Origin: Bacteroidales bacterium
Lineage (GTDB): Bacteria > Bacteroidota > Bacteroidia > Bacteroidales > UBA1402
NCBI GenBank assembly: GCA_021373135.1
Contig: JAJFTH010000003.1
Span: 62,001-126,000, forward strand
Direction of reading: 5' to 3'
DNA length: 64,000 nt
Every line of letters begins with the position of its first letter. Positions within the stretch are counted from its first letter, which is position 1. The notes beneath the pieces were generated by a model. It was not told the DNA's origin and did not search any database. It saw only the letters and a list, made by a program, of their open reading frames with translations. The position numbers and the translations under genes are program-made. Positions 46,076 through 53,960 of this stretch are shown here, one piece after another.

Positions 46076-47095
46076 ATGTTAATGATGAATACGATTCCGA
46101 CGGTTTCCATCCTGGTAATTACATACAATCAGGAAGCATATATCGGCAAAACACTTGATAGTTTGTTGATGCAGGAATGTCCTTTCGATTATGAGATCTT
46201 GGTCGGCGAAGACTGCTCTACCGACGGGACCAGAAATATTTGTCTTGAATATGCCAAAAATAATCCTGATAAAATCCGGCTTTTTCTGAATGAGAAGAAC
46301 AAAGGATTGACCAACAATTATTTTGATTTGCTGGATCAGGCAAAAGGAAAATATTTGGCAGACTGTGGCGGGGACGATTATTGGTTGACCAGAGATAAAT
46401 TAAGGCGGCAGGTGGAATTACTGGAGCAACATCCTGAAGTCAGTCTGGTCTATGGCAATTGGCAGGTGTTTCATCAGAAAGATCATTCGTTGGATACAAA
46501 CAAGTCAGGAAAGAGTGAAGATTGGTTTAAACCGGAATATTATGGTATAGATGCAGTCAGGGACTATTTGAATGAACGTGATTTTCCCAGAGTAGTGCTA
46601 TCGGCGTCTTGTTTCCGGACAAATTGGACAATGGATATCATTAAAAATAACCAGGATCTGTTTCGTGGAGAGAAGGTGGTTTGCGAAGACCTTCCCATTA
46701 CACTCGGTTTATTGATGAAAGGTCCTTTTTATATGATGAAGGAAGAACTGATGGTTTACAGGGTTCTCGAACAATCCGTAACCCATCATGAAGATCTGAA
46801 GGGTTTTTCCTATCATGTTTTTATTCAGACTCTTGTGCTGGCTCATGGTCTTGGTGTGCCGCTCAGGGATATTGCACCATATATCAGAAAATACCTTCGG
46901 AACTTTATTTTCCATGCTTTCATGACTAGGGACAAGGAATGGATGAACAGTATTATAAGCGATGTCAAAGGATATGGCATACCGTTAAGTGTCAAGCAAA
47001 AGATCATGTATGTCTGTACACAAAATAGATGGACTCACTGGATTGTTTTCAAGATTTATCGGATATTCAAAAGGGGAGATATATGTACAAAGTAG
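46076..47095 (+). CDS. Family 2 glycosyltransferase, first gene of the GT6/GT11 operon
   Basis: 339 residues from ATG 46076; ATG codons at 46082 and 46085 are also possible. GT-A motifs: VSILVITYNQEAYIGKTLDS, VGEDCSTDGT and DCGGDDYW (the DxD region). It has no signal peptide or transmembrane helix and probably adds a sugar to the same lipid-linked oligosaccharide that GT11 and GT6 then modify. Its last codons overlap the GT6 start by 13 bases, so translation is coupled. Confidence 0.87.
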   Translation: MLMMNTIPTVSILVITYNQEAYIGKTLDSLLMQECPFDYEILVGEDCSTDGTRNICLEYAKNNPDKIRLFLNEKNKGLTNNYFDLLDQAKGKYLADCGGDDYWLTRDKLRRQVELLEQHPEVSLVYGNWQVFHQKDHSLDTNKSGKSEDWFKPEYYGIDAVRDYLNERDFPRVVLSASCFRTNWTMDIIKNNQDLFRGEKVVCEDLPITLGLLMKGPFYMMKEELMVYRVLEQSVTHHEDLKGFSYHVFIQTLVLAHGLGVPLRDIAPYIRKYLRNFIFHAFMTRDKEWMNSIISDVKGYGIPLSVKQKIMYVCTQNRWTHWIVFKIYRIFKRGDICTK

Positions 47096-47865
47096 CCATC
47101 CTTTACATAGCCTTGGGCAAATATGATATATTCTGGAAAGATTTTCATTCATCCTGTGAATGCCATTTTCTGAATGAAATGCCAAAAGAGTACTATGTTT
47201 TTACCGATTCTGCCGAAATCACTGCTCAAAAGCATGTCCATCTCATTCCTGTCGAAAATCATGGTTGGCCACGCAATACATTGGATCGTTTTTCCTTTTT
47301 TGATAAAATCACAGACGCGCTTTCTGAAAGTGATTTTTGTTTCTTTTTTAATGCGAACACCCTTTTCTTGAAAGATATCTTACCGGATGAAGTGCTTCCG
47401 GATAGCGAACAGGGCTTTTTGGTGAATTTGTCCTGGCATACGGATGAGAAGAAACCATCGGATTTCCCTTATGACAGGAATCCGCTCTCAACTGCCTGCA
47501 TTCCGGACGGTGAAGGCTCTGTCTATTACCAAGGCGGGCTGTTTGGTGCCAGGACGAAAGAGTTTCTGGAGCTAAAAGAGGTCATGGTCAGAAACATTGC
47601 AGAAGACGACAGAAACAATATCATTGCGATTCAGAATGATGAGTCACATCTGAACAGGTATCTCGTTGATAAGAAGCCGCTTTGTCTGTCTACCTATTAT
47701 GGTCGGCCTCAGGAATGGGACTCTCCGAAAAATCCGGCCATCATTTTCCGGAAGAAAGAAGATATGCTTGGATTGATGTATATTTTTAAACTCAAGGATA
47801 AATCTTTTATTTATATAGTCAGGCAAATAAAATCTAAAATCAAACAATTATTTTGCTTCAAATGA
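47083..47865 (+). CDS. Family 6 glycosyltransferase (ABO blood-group transferase homologue)
   Basis: 260 residues from ATG 47083, which follows GGGGAG. GT6 enzymes transfer alpha-1,3-Gal or GalNAc with retention and include mammalian ABO and alpha-1,3-Gal transferases. Family features seen: start MYKVAILYIALGKYD; FYVFTD-like YYVFTDSAE; FFFNANTLF, with Asn-Ala-Asn (90-92) where mammalian enzymes have DxD; YDRNPLSTACIP; YYQGGLFGA; and QNDESHLNRY with Glu187 matching the catalytic glutamate of the family. The NAN motif is that of the metal-independent bacterial GT6 enzymes such as the Bacteroides ovatus one. It overlaps the GT2 gene upstream and the GT11 gene downstream (ATGA). Donor, Gal or GalNAc, is not determined. 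Confidence 0.92.
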   Translation: MYKVAILYIALGKYDIFWKDFHSSCECHFLNEMPKEYYVFTDSAEITAQKHVHLIPVENHGWPRNTLDRFSFFDKITDALSESDFCFFFNANTLFLKDILPDEVLPDSEQGFLVNLSWHTDEKKPSDFPYDRNPLSTACIPDGEGSVYYQGGLFGARTKEFLELKEVMVRNIAEDDRNNIIAIQNDESHLNRYLVDKKPLCLSTYYGRPQEWDSPKNPAIIFRKKEDMLGLMYIFKLKDKSFIYIVRQIKSKIKQLFCFK

Positions 47866-48698
47866 TCGTAGTCAGACTTTCATCGGGTTTTGGGAATCAA
47901 TTGTTCCAGTATGCTTTTGCCTTATATCTGCAAGAACGTTATCTGGATACGGTTTATCTTGACATGAGTTGGTATAAATACAGGTCAACATACAGAAAGA
48001 GTGCCATTGACATCATCAGCAATCTGCCGGTCATATCGGACAAAAAGATATATTACAATTACAAGTCCGTCCGGTATCAAATCAAAAAAATCCTGTTTGC
48101 CCTCAATCCCTCTGTCAGGAGAATCAACGAGGCAAATTTGTCTTTTCCTCCTAATGACAAATTCCTTTATTTTGATGGCTATTGGCAAACGGACAAATAT
48201 GTCAAACAGATGATGGACCCTGCGGCATATTTTGAACCCAGGGAACCGATGCCGGATTTCATCAGGAACTATTGTGATGACTTCCAAAAAACATATGCTA
48301 TCTCTTTGCATGTAAGGAGGGGCGATTTTTTTTCTACTGATTTTATCAACAGATTTGGAATCTGTACCCCGGATTATTATGAAAGGGCCGTCTGTCGCCT
48401 TACGAAAGACTTGGACACTTTTACCTTGTATGTGTTTTCTGATGACCCGGAATGGGTGAAGGCCCATATCAAGCTTCCTTCAAACAGCATTTTTATCAGG
48501 AATGAGGATATCAATCCCTATTGGTATGTGTCCCTGATGTCAAAATGCAGGGACAATATCATTTCAAACAGTTCCTTTAGTTGGTGGGGTGCCTACCTGA
48601 ACAACAATCCGAAAAAGAAAGTGGTGGCACCGGACAAGTGGCTGCTGGGAGAGAAAAATACCATCGCGCTGGAAAACTGGATAAAGATTCAGGTTTAG
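47862..48698 (+). CDS. Family 11 alpha-1,2-fucosyltransferase
   Basis: 278 residues from ATG 47862, overlapping the GT6 stop as ATGA. GT11 signatures: VRLSSGFGNQLFQYAFALYL at the N-terminus, the GDP-fucose-binding SLHVRRGDF (about 148-156), FSDDPEWVK and SNSSFSWWGAYLN (about 235-247). It transfers fucose in alpha-1,2 linkage, usually to terminal Gal, and so makes an H-type acceptor, the substrate of ABO-like GT6 enzymes. The last four bases overlap the convergent GT2 gene. GDP-fucose synthesis genes are not in the window. Confidence 0.93.
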   Translation: MIVVRLSSGFGNQLFQYAFALYLQERYLDTVYLDMSWYKYRSTYRKSAIDIISNLPVISDKKIYYNYKSVRYQIKKILFALNPSVRRINEANLSFPPNDKFLYFDGYWQTDKYVKQMMDPAAYFEPREPMPDFIRNYCDDFQKTYAISLHVRRGDFFSTDFINRFGICTPDYYERAVCRLTKDLDTFTLYVFSDDPEWVKAHIKLPSNSIFIRNEDINPYWYVSLMSKCRDNIISNSSFSWWGAYLNNNPKKKVVAPDKWLLGEKNTIALENWIKIQV

Positions 48699-49702
48699 AC
48701 CAGATATTTTAAAATGCGGAAGTACAGCCCCTTGATGTTGTCCATACATAGAACTTTCAACAGGCATACGGGAAGGTGGTAATAGGATAGCAGGAATAGT
48801 TCAAAGATCTGAAATCTTTTCAAGGCGTCCCTGAAACATGGCTTCAGAAGTTCCTTTTGTATAGTCAGCATGTCACTGGTAGAAAAATCGGAAGGTAGTC
48901 TGATGATGCGTACCAGGTTGCAGAAACTCACTTCGAAAATCACTTTTCTTTGGATACGGAGCATGTCTGCGTCCATGCCATTCACAAAATCGTCTATGAT
49001 AGAAAACCAGCTGGAAATACTTTTTTTGCTATCGGAAGTCATGATGGTTCCTTCGTGGATATAATGCCGGTAGGTCGGAACCTTGCAGAATGCCATTGAT
49101 TTGACGGATTTGGCGGCAAAGAAGGTCCAATGTTCATCTTCGTGAATGAGCCCTTCTTTAAAGAACATCTTATTTTCGATGATGAAACGCCGTCTGATCA
49201 GTTTGTTCCATGCCGTAACAGGTATCAGTACTCTCTCCAGTACATTTTTTTTGAGCCAAAAATGATTTTCTGAAAATTCCGGCAAAGTGCCTTTTAGTCG
49301 GTACATTTTGTTGGAACGGCCGTTTTCAATGACTTCTGAACTCCCCTGAACAATATCGACATCCGGATATTTTTCTGCCAAACGGACCAATTCCTCTATA
49401 CCATATTCCGGAATTTCATCATCACTGTCCAAAAAGTACAGATAGTCTCCTGTTGAAGCTTTGATGCCGGAGTTCCGGGCTCCGGACAAACCTTTGTTTT
49501 GTGCGTGTTGGATTGATATAAAACTGATATTACCCGAATACAAAGATATTTTTTTGAAAATCAGCTCCATACTGTTATCCGGTGAACAATCATCCACAAA
49601 GATGCATTCGATATCGGAATATGACTGGCAAAGAACAGAATCCACGCAACGTTCAATATATTCTGAAACATTGTAAACGGGTATGATGATGGATACTTTC
49701 AT
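48695..49702 (-). CDS. Family 2 glycosyltransferase
   Basis: 335 residues from ATG 49702 (MKVSIIIPVYNVSEYIERC). Motifs: FVDDCSPDNS, GLSGARNSGI and FLDSDDEI, with the later HEDEHWTF acceptor region. The start overlaps the upstream GT stop (ATGA). A complete promoter-like pair, TTTG/17 bp/TATCTTTG, lies inside the 3' end of the upstream gene, so this gene may also be transcribed alone. A longer frame to 49756 would run into that box and is rejected. Confidence 0.87.
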   Translation of the reverse strand: MKVSIIIPVYNVSEYIERCVDSVLCQSYSDIECIFVDDCSPDNSMELIFKKISLYSGNISFISIQHAQNKGLSGARNSGIKASTGDYLYFLDSDDEIPEYGIEELVRLAEKYPDVDIVQGSSEVIENGRSNKMYRLKGTLPEFSENHFWLKKNVLERVLIPVTAWNKLIRRRFIIENKMFFKEGLIHEDEHWTFFAAKSVKSMAFCKVPTYRHYIHEGTIMTSDSKKSISSWFSIIDDFVNGMDADMLRIQRKVIFEVSFCNLVRIIRLPSDFSTSDMLTIQKELLKPCFRDALKRFQIFELFLLSYYHLPVCLLKVLCMDNIKGLYFRILKYLV

Positions 49703-50619
49703 CTCTGACTGTTTTTTGTCGGTGCTGTTTTCTGTTGACTCAGAGACAGGTTGCAAAGATAACTCAACCTGTAAATGTCAAAGAGGAAGAGCGATGGGTG
49801 TTTGCCATAGAGGTTCTTTTTCATGTAGTTTCCCGCTATCCTGAACTTAAAAGCGAAAAGTTTACACAAGCCTAAATTTTGCACAAGCCTGAAAATCCTG
49901 AAAATCTTGATTTGAGAAACCAATTCGTCCGATTGGAACACCGCATTGGTCAAGTATTTCTCAACAGCTTTCAGGCTTTTTTTCAGAAAGTCTTCGTTTG
50001 TGTCCAGACCATTGTGAATGAGTGGATTATCAATATGTAGCACTTTAATGCCGTGCTTTTTGAAATTGAAACCCATGACGGAGTCTTCATGTCCGTAATC
50101 TTTGAACAGTTCATAAGGGCATTTCATCATCACATCCCGATCAATCATCAGATTGAAAGAAAGGAGCGATTTATATGGATTCTTATTTCTTTTTCTGGCC
50201 GCCATGCATTCCCTGTTCTTGCCGTAATACCAGCGAAGAATATGGTCAGAAGAGGGCTTTTCCAGACTATAGCGGATACCTCCGATGATGACCTGACTTT
50301 GATCCATGACATCAAGATAATGCTGTATATACTGTTTATCATCCACCTCGGCATCACAATCTATCATTAACAGGTGCGGGTATTTGGCCATTCTGGCCAA
50401 TTTATTTCTGGTTTCAGCAGATCCAAGATTCAGTTCGGATTCAACAAAAGAGCATCCTGATATTTCAGAAATCTTGCGATTTTCATTTTTAAAAAGCGTT
50501 GACGCATCATCTAAAACGATGACCTCAAAGACGATGTTTGCCTGATGACATTGTTTGGCAAGATCACAGACCAGCTTTGAACAATCGTAATTGAATTCAG
50601 GTATCAGGATGGATAACAT
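49699..50619 (-). CDS. Family 2-like glycosyltransferase
   Basis: 306 residues from ATG 50619 (MLSILIPEFNYDC), chosen because the extension to 50670 crosses the TATATTTG box at 50642-50649. It has GT-A features: VIVLDDASTLFKN, GSAETRNKLA and LMIDCDAEVDD (the DxD equivalent), then YGHEDSVMGFNFKKHGIKV, the acceptor-site region. Donor unknown. The C-terminus is rich in Lys/Ser. Confidence 0.85.
   Translation of the reverse strand: MLSILIPEFNYDCSKLVCDLAKQCHQANIVFEVIVLDDASTLFKNENRKISEISGCSFVESELNLGSAETRNKLARMAKYPHLLMIDCDAEVDDKQYIQHYLDVMDQSQVIIGGIRYSLEKPSSDHILRWYYGKNRECMAARKRNKNPYKSLLSFNLMIDRDVMMKCPYELFKDYGHEDSVMGFNFKKHGIKVLHIDNPLIHNGLDTNEDFLKKSLKAVEKYLTNAVFQSDELVSQIKIFRIFRLVQNLGLCKLFAFKFRIAGNYMKKNLYGKHPSLFLFDIYRLSYLCNLSLSQQKTAPTKNSQR
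49754..49782 (-). promoter_or_regulatory. Internal promoter (TTTG, 17 bp, TATCTTTG) inside a GT coding region
   Basis: Minus-strand TTTG (49782-49779) and TATCTTTG (49761-49754) are separated by 17 bases. They lie within the last codons of the GT gene 49699-50619, about 50 bases before the next GT start. Confidence 0.5.
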
Positions 50620-50641
50620 GGTCGTTTTAACTTTTGGAACA

Positions 50642-50649
50642 CAAATATA
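50642..50649 (-). promoter_or_regulatory. Candidate -7 box (TATATTTG) for the two-GT minus operon
   Basis: Minus-strand TATATTTG, 23 bases before ATG 50619. It stands back-to-back with the murB promoter. Confidence 0.5.
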
Positions 50650-50685
50650 CAATTTATTCATTCGATCCACTCACTGCTTTTACAA

Positions 50686-50717
50686 TTTGCTTTCGCAAAA
50701 AATATCCTGTATTTTTG
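50686..50717 (+). promoter_or_regulatory. Promoter of murB (TTTG, 20 bp, TATTTTTG)
   Basis: TTTG at 50686-50689 and TATTTTTG at 50710-50717, 20-base spacer. The ATG at 50736 follows 19 bases later. Confidence 0.6.
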
Positions 50718-50735
50718 CGATATAAAAACGAGGTC

Positions 50736-51746
50736 ATGTTAAAACTTGAAAATTGCTCCCTAAAGGATAAACATACTTTCCATATGGAGGCAAAAGCGCG
50801 CTATTGGGTTGAATTTGAGTCTATTGATGATTTATGTGATATCCTGCGCCATCAAACATTCAAGGGTATTCCCATGTTGTCCGTCGGTGGTGGAAGCAAT
50901 CTGCTTTTTACTGCGGATTTTCCGGGACTTTTATTGCATTCCAGATTGAGAACCATTGAATTGATCAGGGAAGAGGCTCAGTCTGTCCTTGTACGTGTCG
51001 GTTCAGGAGTGGTTTGGGATGATTTTGTAGCATACGCAGTTGATAAGGGTTGGAGTGGAGTGGAAAATCTTTCCGGAATTCCAGGTGAAGTAGGAGCAAG
51101 CCCTGTTCAGAACATCGGTGCTTACGGTGCAGAAGTGAAAGATACCATAGCGTTGGTTGAGGCACTCAATTTGGAAACCTTGCAGATGCAGCGTTTTTCA
51201 AATGCCGATTGTCAGTTTGGATATCGTGACAGCATCTTTAAACATATATTAAAGAATCACTTTGTTGTTTGTTATGTAACGTATAGATTATCAACAATTT
51301 TAAATGCTAATATCAGATATGGCGATATGGATCGGCGTATTCGGGAAAAGGGTGGAATCACGCTTCAGAATATCCGGGACGCCGTCCTTGAAATCCGCAG
51401 TGAAAAATTGCCTGATCCTTCGGTAACCGGAAACGCCGGCAGCTTTTTCATGAATCCTGAGATTCAGGCAGAACAATATCAACGGTTAAAAAAATCCTGG
51501 CCGGAAATGCCAGGCTGGGCTCTGGCAAATGGTCGGATAAAAGTTTCTGCAGCCTGGTGTATCGATCAGGCCGGATGGAAAGGAAGAAGTCTGGGAAATG
51601 CTGCGGTGCACGACCGGCAAGCTTTGGTGCTGGTCAATTCCGGAAATGCCACTGCAGCTGATATTATGGCACTTTCGGATCGGATCATTCATGATGTGAA
51701 GGCTAAATTTGACATTAATTTGCATCCTGAAGTGTTGTTTGTTTAA
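50736..51746 (+). CDS. murB: UDP-N-acetylenolpyruvoylglucosamine reductase
   Basis: Reduces UDP-GlcNAc-enolpyruvate to UDP-MurNAc with NADPH and FAD; cytoplasmic step of peptidoglycan synthesis. 336 residues from ATG 50736; the longer frame to 50634 contains the promoter. FAD-binding motifs: LSVGGGSNLLF and NLSGIPGEVGASPVQNIGAYG. The length, the C-terminal PEV and the YRDS motif (GYRDSIFK) mark a type I MurB, as in E. coli. The MBL gene follows after 10 bases. Confidence 0.96.
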   Translation: MLKLENCSLKDKHTFHMEAKARYWVEFESIDDLCDILRHQTFKGIPMLSVGGGSNLLFTADFPGLLLHSRLRTIELIREEAQSVLVRVGSGVVWDDFVAYAVDKGWSGVENLSGIPGEVGASPVQNIGAYGAEVKDTIALVEALNLETLQMQRFSNADCQFGYRDSIFKHILKNHFVVCYVTYRLSTILNANIRYGDMDRRIREKGGITLQNIRDAVLEIRSEKLPDPSVTGNAGSFFMNPEIQAEQYQRLKKSWPEMPGWALANGRIKVSAAWCIDQAGWKGRSLGNAAVHDRQALVLVNSGNATAADIMALSDRIIHDVKAKFDINLHPEVLFV

Positions 51747-51756
51747 GATCTGAATC

Positions 51757-52512
51757 ATGAAGCTTACATTTTTAGGTACCGGTACTTCGACAGGAAATCC
51801 TCAATTGCTTTGCAGCTGTGCCGTATGCATGTCCAAGGATCCGAAAGATAATCGTTTGCGGACTTCTGTGTATCTTGAAAACGAGGGTACCTCCATTCTG
51901 GTGGACTGCGGTCCTGACTTTCGTCAACAAGCTTTGCGTGCACGTATCCGACAGATCAATGCCGTTTTTCTGACTCATGAACATTATGATCATGTGGGAG
52001 GGATGGATGACCTGAGGCCTTTCTGCTCTTACAAGGAATTGCCTGTTTATGGATTCAAACGTGTGTTGGATAAGATGAAAGTCATTTTACCTTACAGTTT
52101 CGCTGAAAACCCATATCCCGGGGTTCCGCTTTTCCAGCTATATCCTGTAACGATGAAGCCGTTTTTCGTCAACCATCTGGAAGTCATACCCATAGAATTG
52201 ATGCACTATCGTTTACCTGTTTTGGGATTTCGTATCGGTGATATGGCTTATCTGACTGATTTTAACCATATTGAACAATCTGAAATGGCTAAGTTATACC
52301 ATCTCAAAGCACTTGTTGTTGATGCATTAAGGCCTGAAAAGCATATTTCACACAACACCCTGCAACAAGCACTCGATTTGATAGATGCGGTGAATCCTGA
52401 AAAAGCATATCTCATCCATATGAGTCACCAAATGGGTTTGCACAGGGAGGTGGATCTCTCGTTGCCTGAACATGTTCAGCTTGCATATGATGGATTGGTG
52501 ATTAATATATAA
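51757..52512 (+). CDS. MBL-fold metallo-hydrolase (PhnP-like)
   Basis: 251 residues with the metallo-beta-lactamase core: THEHYDHVGG (HxHxDH, about 70-77), LTDFNH and IHMSHQMG as further metal ligands. The early CSCAVCMSKDPKDNRLR cluster (Cys residues near 20-24) is like the zinc site of PhnP-type phosphodiesterases. The substrate is not known; no phn genes are nearby. Probably co-transcribed with murB. Confidence 0.86.
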   Translation: MKLTFLGTGTSTGNPQLLCSCAVCMSKDPKDNRLRTSVYLENEGTSILVDCGPDFRQQALRARIRQINAVFLTHEHYDHVGGMDDLRPFCSYKELPVYGFKRVLDKMKVILPYSFAENPYPGVPLFQLYPVTMKPFFVNHLEVIPIELMHYRLPVLGFRIGDMAYLTDFNHIEQSEMAKLYHLKALVVDALRPEKHISHNTLQQALDLIDAVNPEKAYLIHMSHQMGLHREVDLSLPEHVQLAYDGLVINI

Positions 52513-52757
52513 ACAGATTTATCGTTTCATCACCATCATGAATGAATTTAATATTCTTTTATTTACATCATTTAAAAAAAAGCATTGACCACCATCCGAA
52601 TACTATTTTTTTCGTATTTTTGTAAAGCTTATAAAAAGTATAAACAGATAAATATCAATCCGACCTTATGAATACCGTAAGCACCAGTCACAATCGATGT
52701 GAGTTGTCTTGAAAACGGTATCCTAATGTCTTTCGTGTAACAAATAAAATCGAACGT
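52513..52757 (+). promoter_or_regulatory. Promoter and leader region of dnaN
   Basis: 245 bases without a large gene. TATTTTTG at 52615-52622 is a good -7 box. The leader of about 130 bases contains ATACCGT (52672-52678) pairing with ACGGTAT (52715-52721). Between them runs a 14-codon frame from ATG 52668 to TGA 52712 (MNTVSTSHNRCELS). It may be a structured or peptide-coding leader; evidence is slight. Confidence 0.4.
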
Positions 52758-53882
52758 ATGAAATTCATTGCATCTAGTTCGGCTCTGTTGAGCCATCTTC
52801 AGGCTATCAGCCGGGTTATCAACTCCAAAAACACCTTGCCGATTTTAGAATGTTTTTTGTTAAAGATTGAAGGTTTAAAGCTGACGGCAACGGCATCAGA
52901 TACAGAAACGACATTGGTCACCAATTTTGATTTGATAGAAGCAGACCGTGACGGATCTTTCGCCATTCCTTCCAAGACCTTGCTCGATTCGTTGCGCGAG
53001 TTGTCGGAACAGCCTTTGACCATTGAGATTGACGAAAACAGCCTGGAAGTGACCATTTATTACCAAAATGGTAAATATAAGTTTGTGGCTCAAAATGGTG
53101 ATGAATTTCCAAAAATGAAAGAATTGAAAGAAAATTGCAGCAATCTTGAAATTCCGGCAAATATACTGTTGAACGGCATCAATTCTACCGTGTTCGCTTC
53201 TGCAGACGATGAGCTCCGTCCTGTCATGAATGGTGTAGTTCTGGATATCACTCCTGAAGATGTCACTTTTGTTGCTTCTGATTCTCATAAGTTGGTCCGT
53301 CTGAAAAATACCAGCATTCATGGAGAACAGAAATCCATGCTTATTGTGCCTAAAAAACCTGCAAATTTGCTGAGGGTTATTCTACCAAAGGAGACAGGCA
53401 ATGTCATCATTTCTTTTGATGACAGCAATGTCGTGTTTCGTCTTTCCAATTATACGATATTCTGTCGTTTGGTGGAAGGTCGCTTCCCGAATTACAATGT
53501 TGTGATTCCTCAGAACAATCCCTATAAAGTTTTGGTCGACAGAATTTCTCTTTTGAATACTCTGAAACGTGTGGCTATCTTTGCAAACCAGTCAAGCAGT
53601 CTGGTCAAAATGGTTATCACCGATAATAAGATAGAACTGACCACTCAGGACATTGATTTTTCCACTTCGGCGGAAGAAACCATTTCCTGTCAATATGAAG
53701 GTGATAGGATTATCATTGGCTTCAAGGCCCAATTTATCATTGACATTGTTTCCAATTTGAACACGCAAGATATTGTCCTTGAATTGGCTGATCCTTCCCG
53801 TGCCGGACTGTTCTTGCCTTTACAAAATGAAGAAAACGAAGATTTGCTGATGTTGTTGATGCCTATGTTGCTCAACGATTAA
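52758..53882 (+). CDS. dnaN: DNA polymerase III sliding clamp (beta subunit)
   Basis: 374 residues, three DNA-clamp domains. MKFIASSSALLSHLQAISRVI is the usual N-terminus, with TLPILECFLL, LDITPEDVTFVASDSHKLV (second domain) and the C-terminal LMLLMPMLLND, close to the family MPMR end with Leu for Arg. It encircles DNA and tethers the polymerase. It is not next to dnaA here; an exonuclease of epsilon type follows after a hairpin. Confidence 0.97.
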   Translation: MKFIASSSALLSHLQAISRVINSKNTLPILECFLLKIEGLKLTATASDTETTLVTNFDLIEADRDGSFAIPSKTLLDSLRELSEQPLTIEIDENSLEVTIYYQNGKYKFVAQNGDEFPKMKELKENCSNLEIPANILLNGINSTVFASADDELRPVMNGVVLDITPEDVTFVASDSHKLVRLKNTSIHGEQKSMLIVPKKPANLLRVILPKETGNVIISFDDSNVVFRLSNYTIFCRLVEGRFPNYNVVIPQNNPYKVLVDRISLLNTLKRVAIFANQSSSLVKMVITDNKIELTTQDIDFSTSAEETISCQYEGDRIIIGFKAQFIIDIVSNLNTQDIVLELADPSRAGLFLPLQNEENEDLLMLLMPMLLND

Positions 53883-53905
53883 GCGTGTTTTTTTACCTAC
53901 TAACG

Positions 53906-53937
53906 CAATCCCACGGTTTTTTTGGCTTGTGGGATTG
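53906..53937 (+). terminator. Terminator after dnaN
   Basis: CAATCCCAC (53906-53914) pairs with GTGGGATTG (53929-53937), 9 bp, 14-base loop rich in T. The T tract after the stem is weak. It lies inside the TTG-started extension of the next gene, which argues for the later ATG. Confidence 0.6.
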
Positions 53938-53960
53938 TTCATCTTTATACATGCATTATC

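Noticed and set aside
50634..50735. 34-residue N-terminal extension of MurB
   Set aside because: It contains both the murB promoter and the -7 box of the divergent GT operon.
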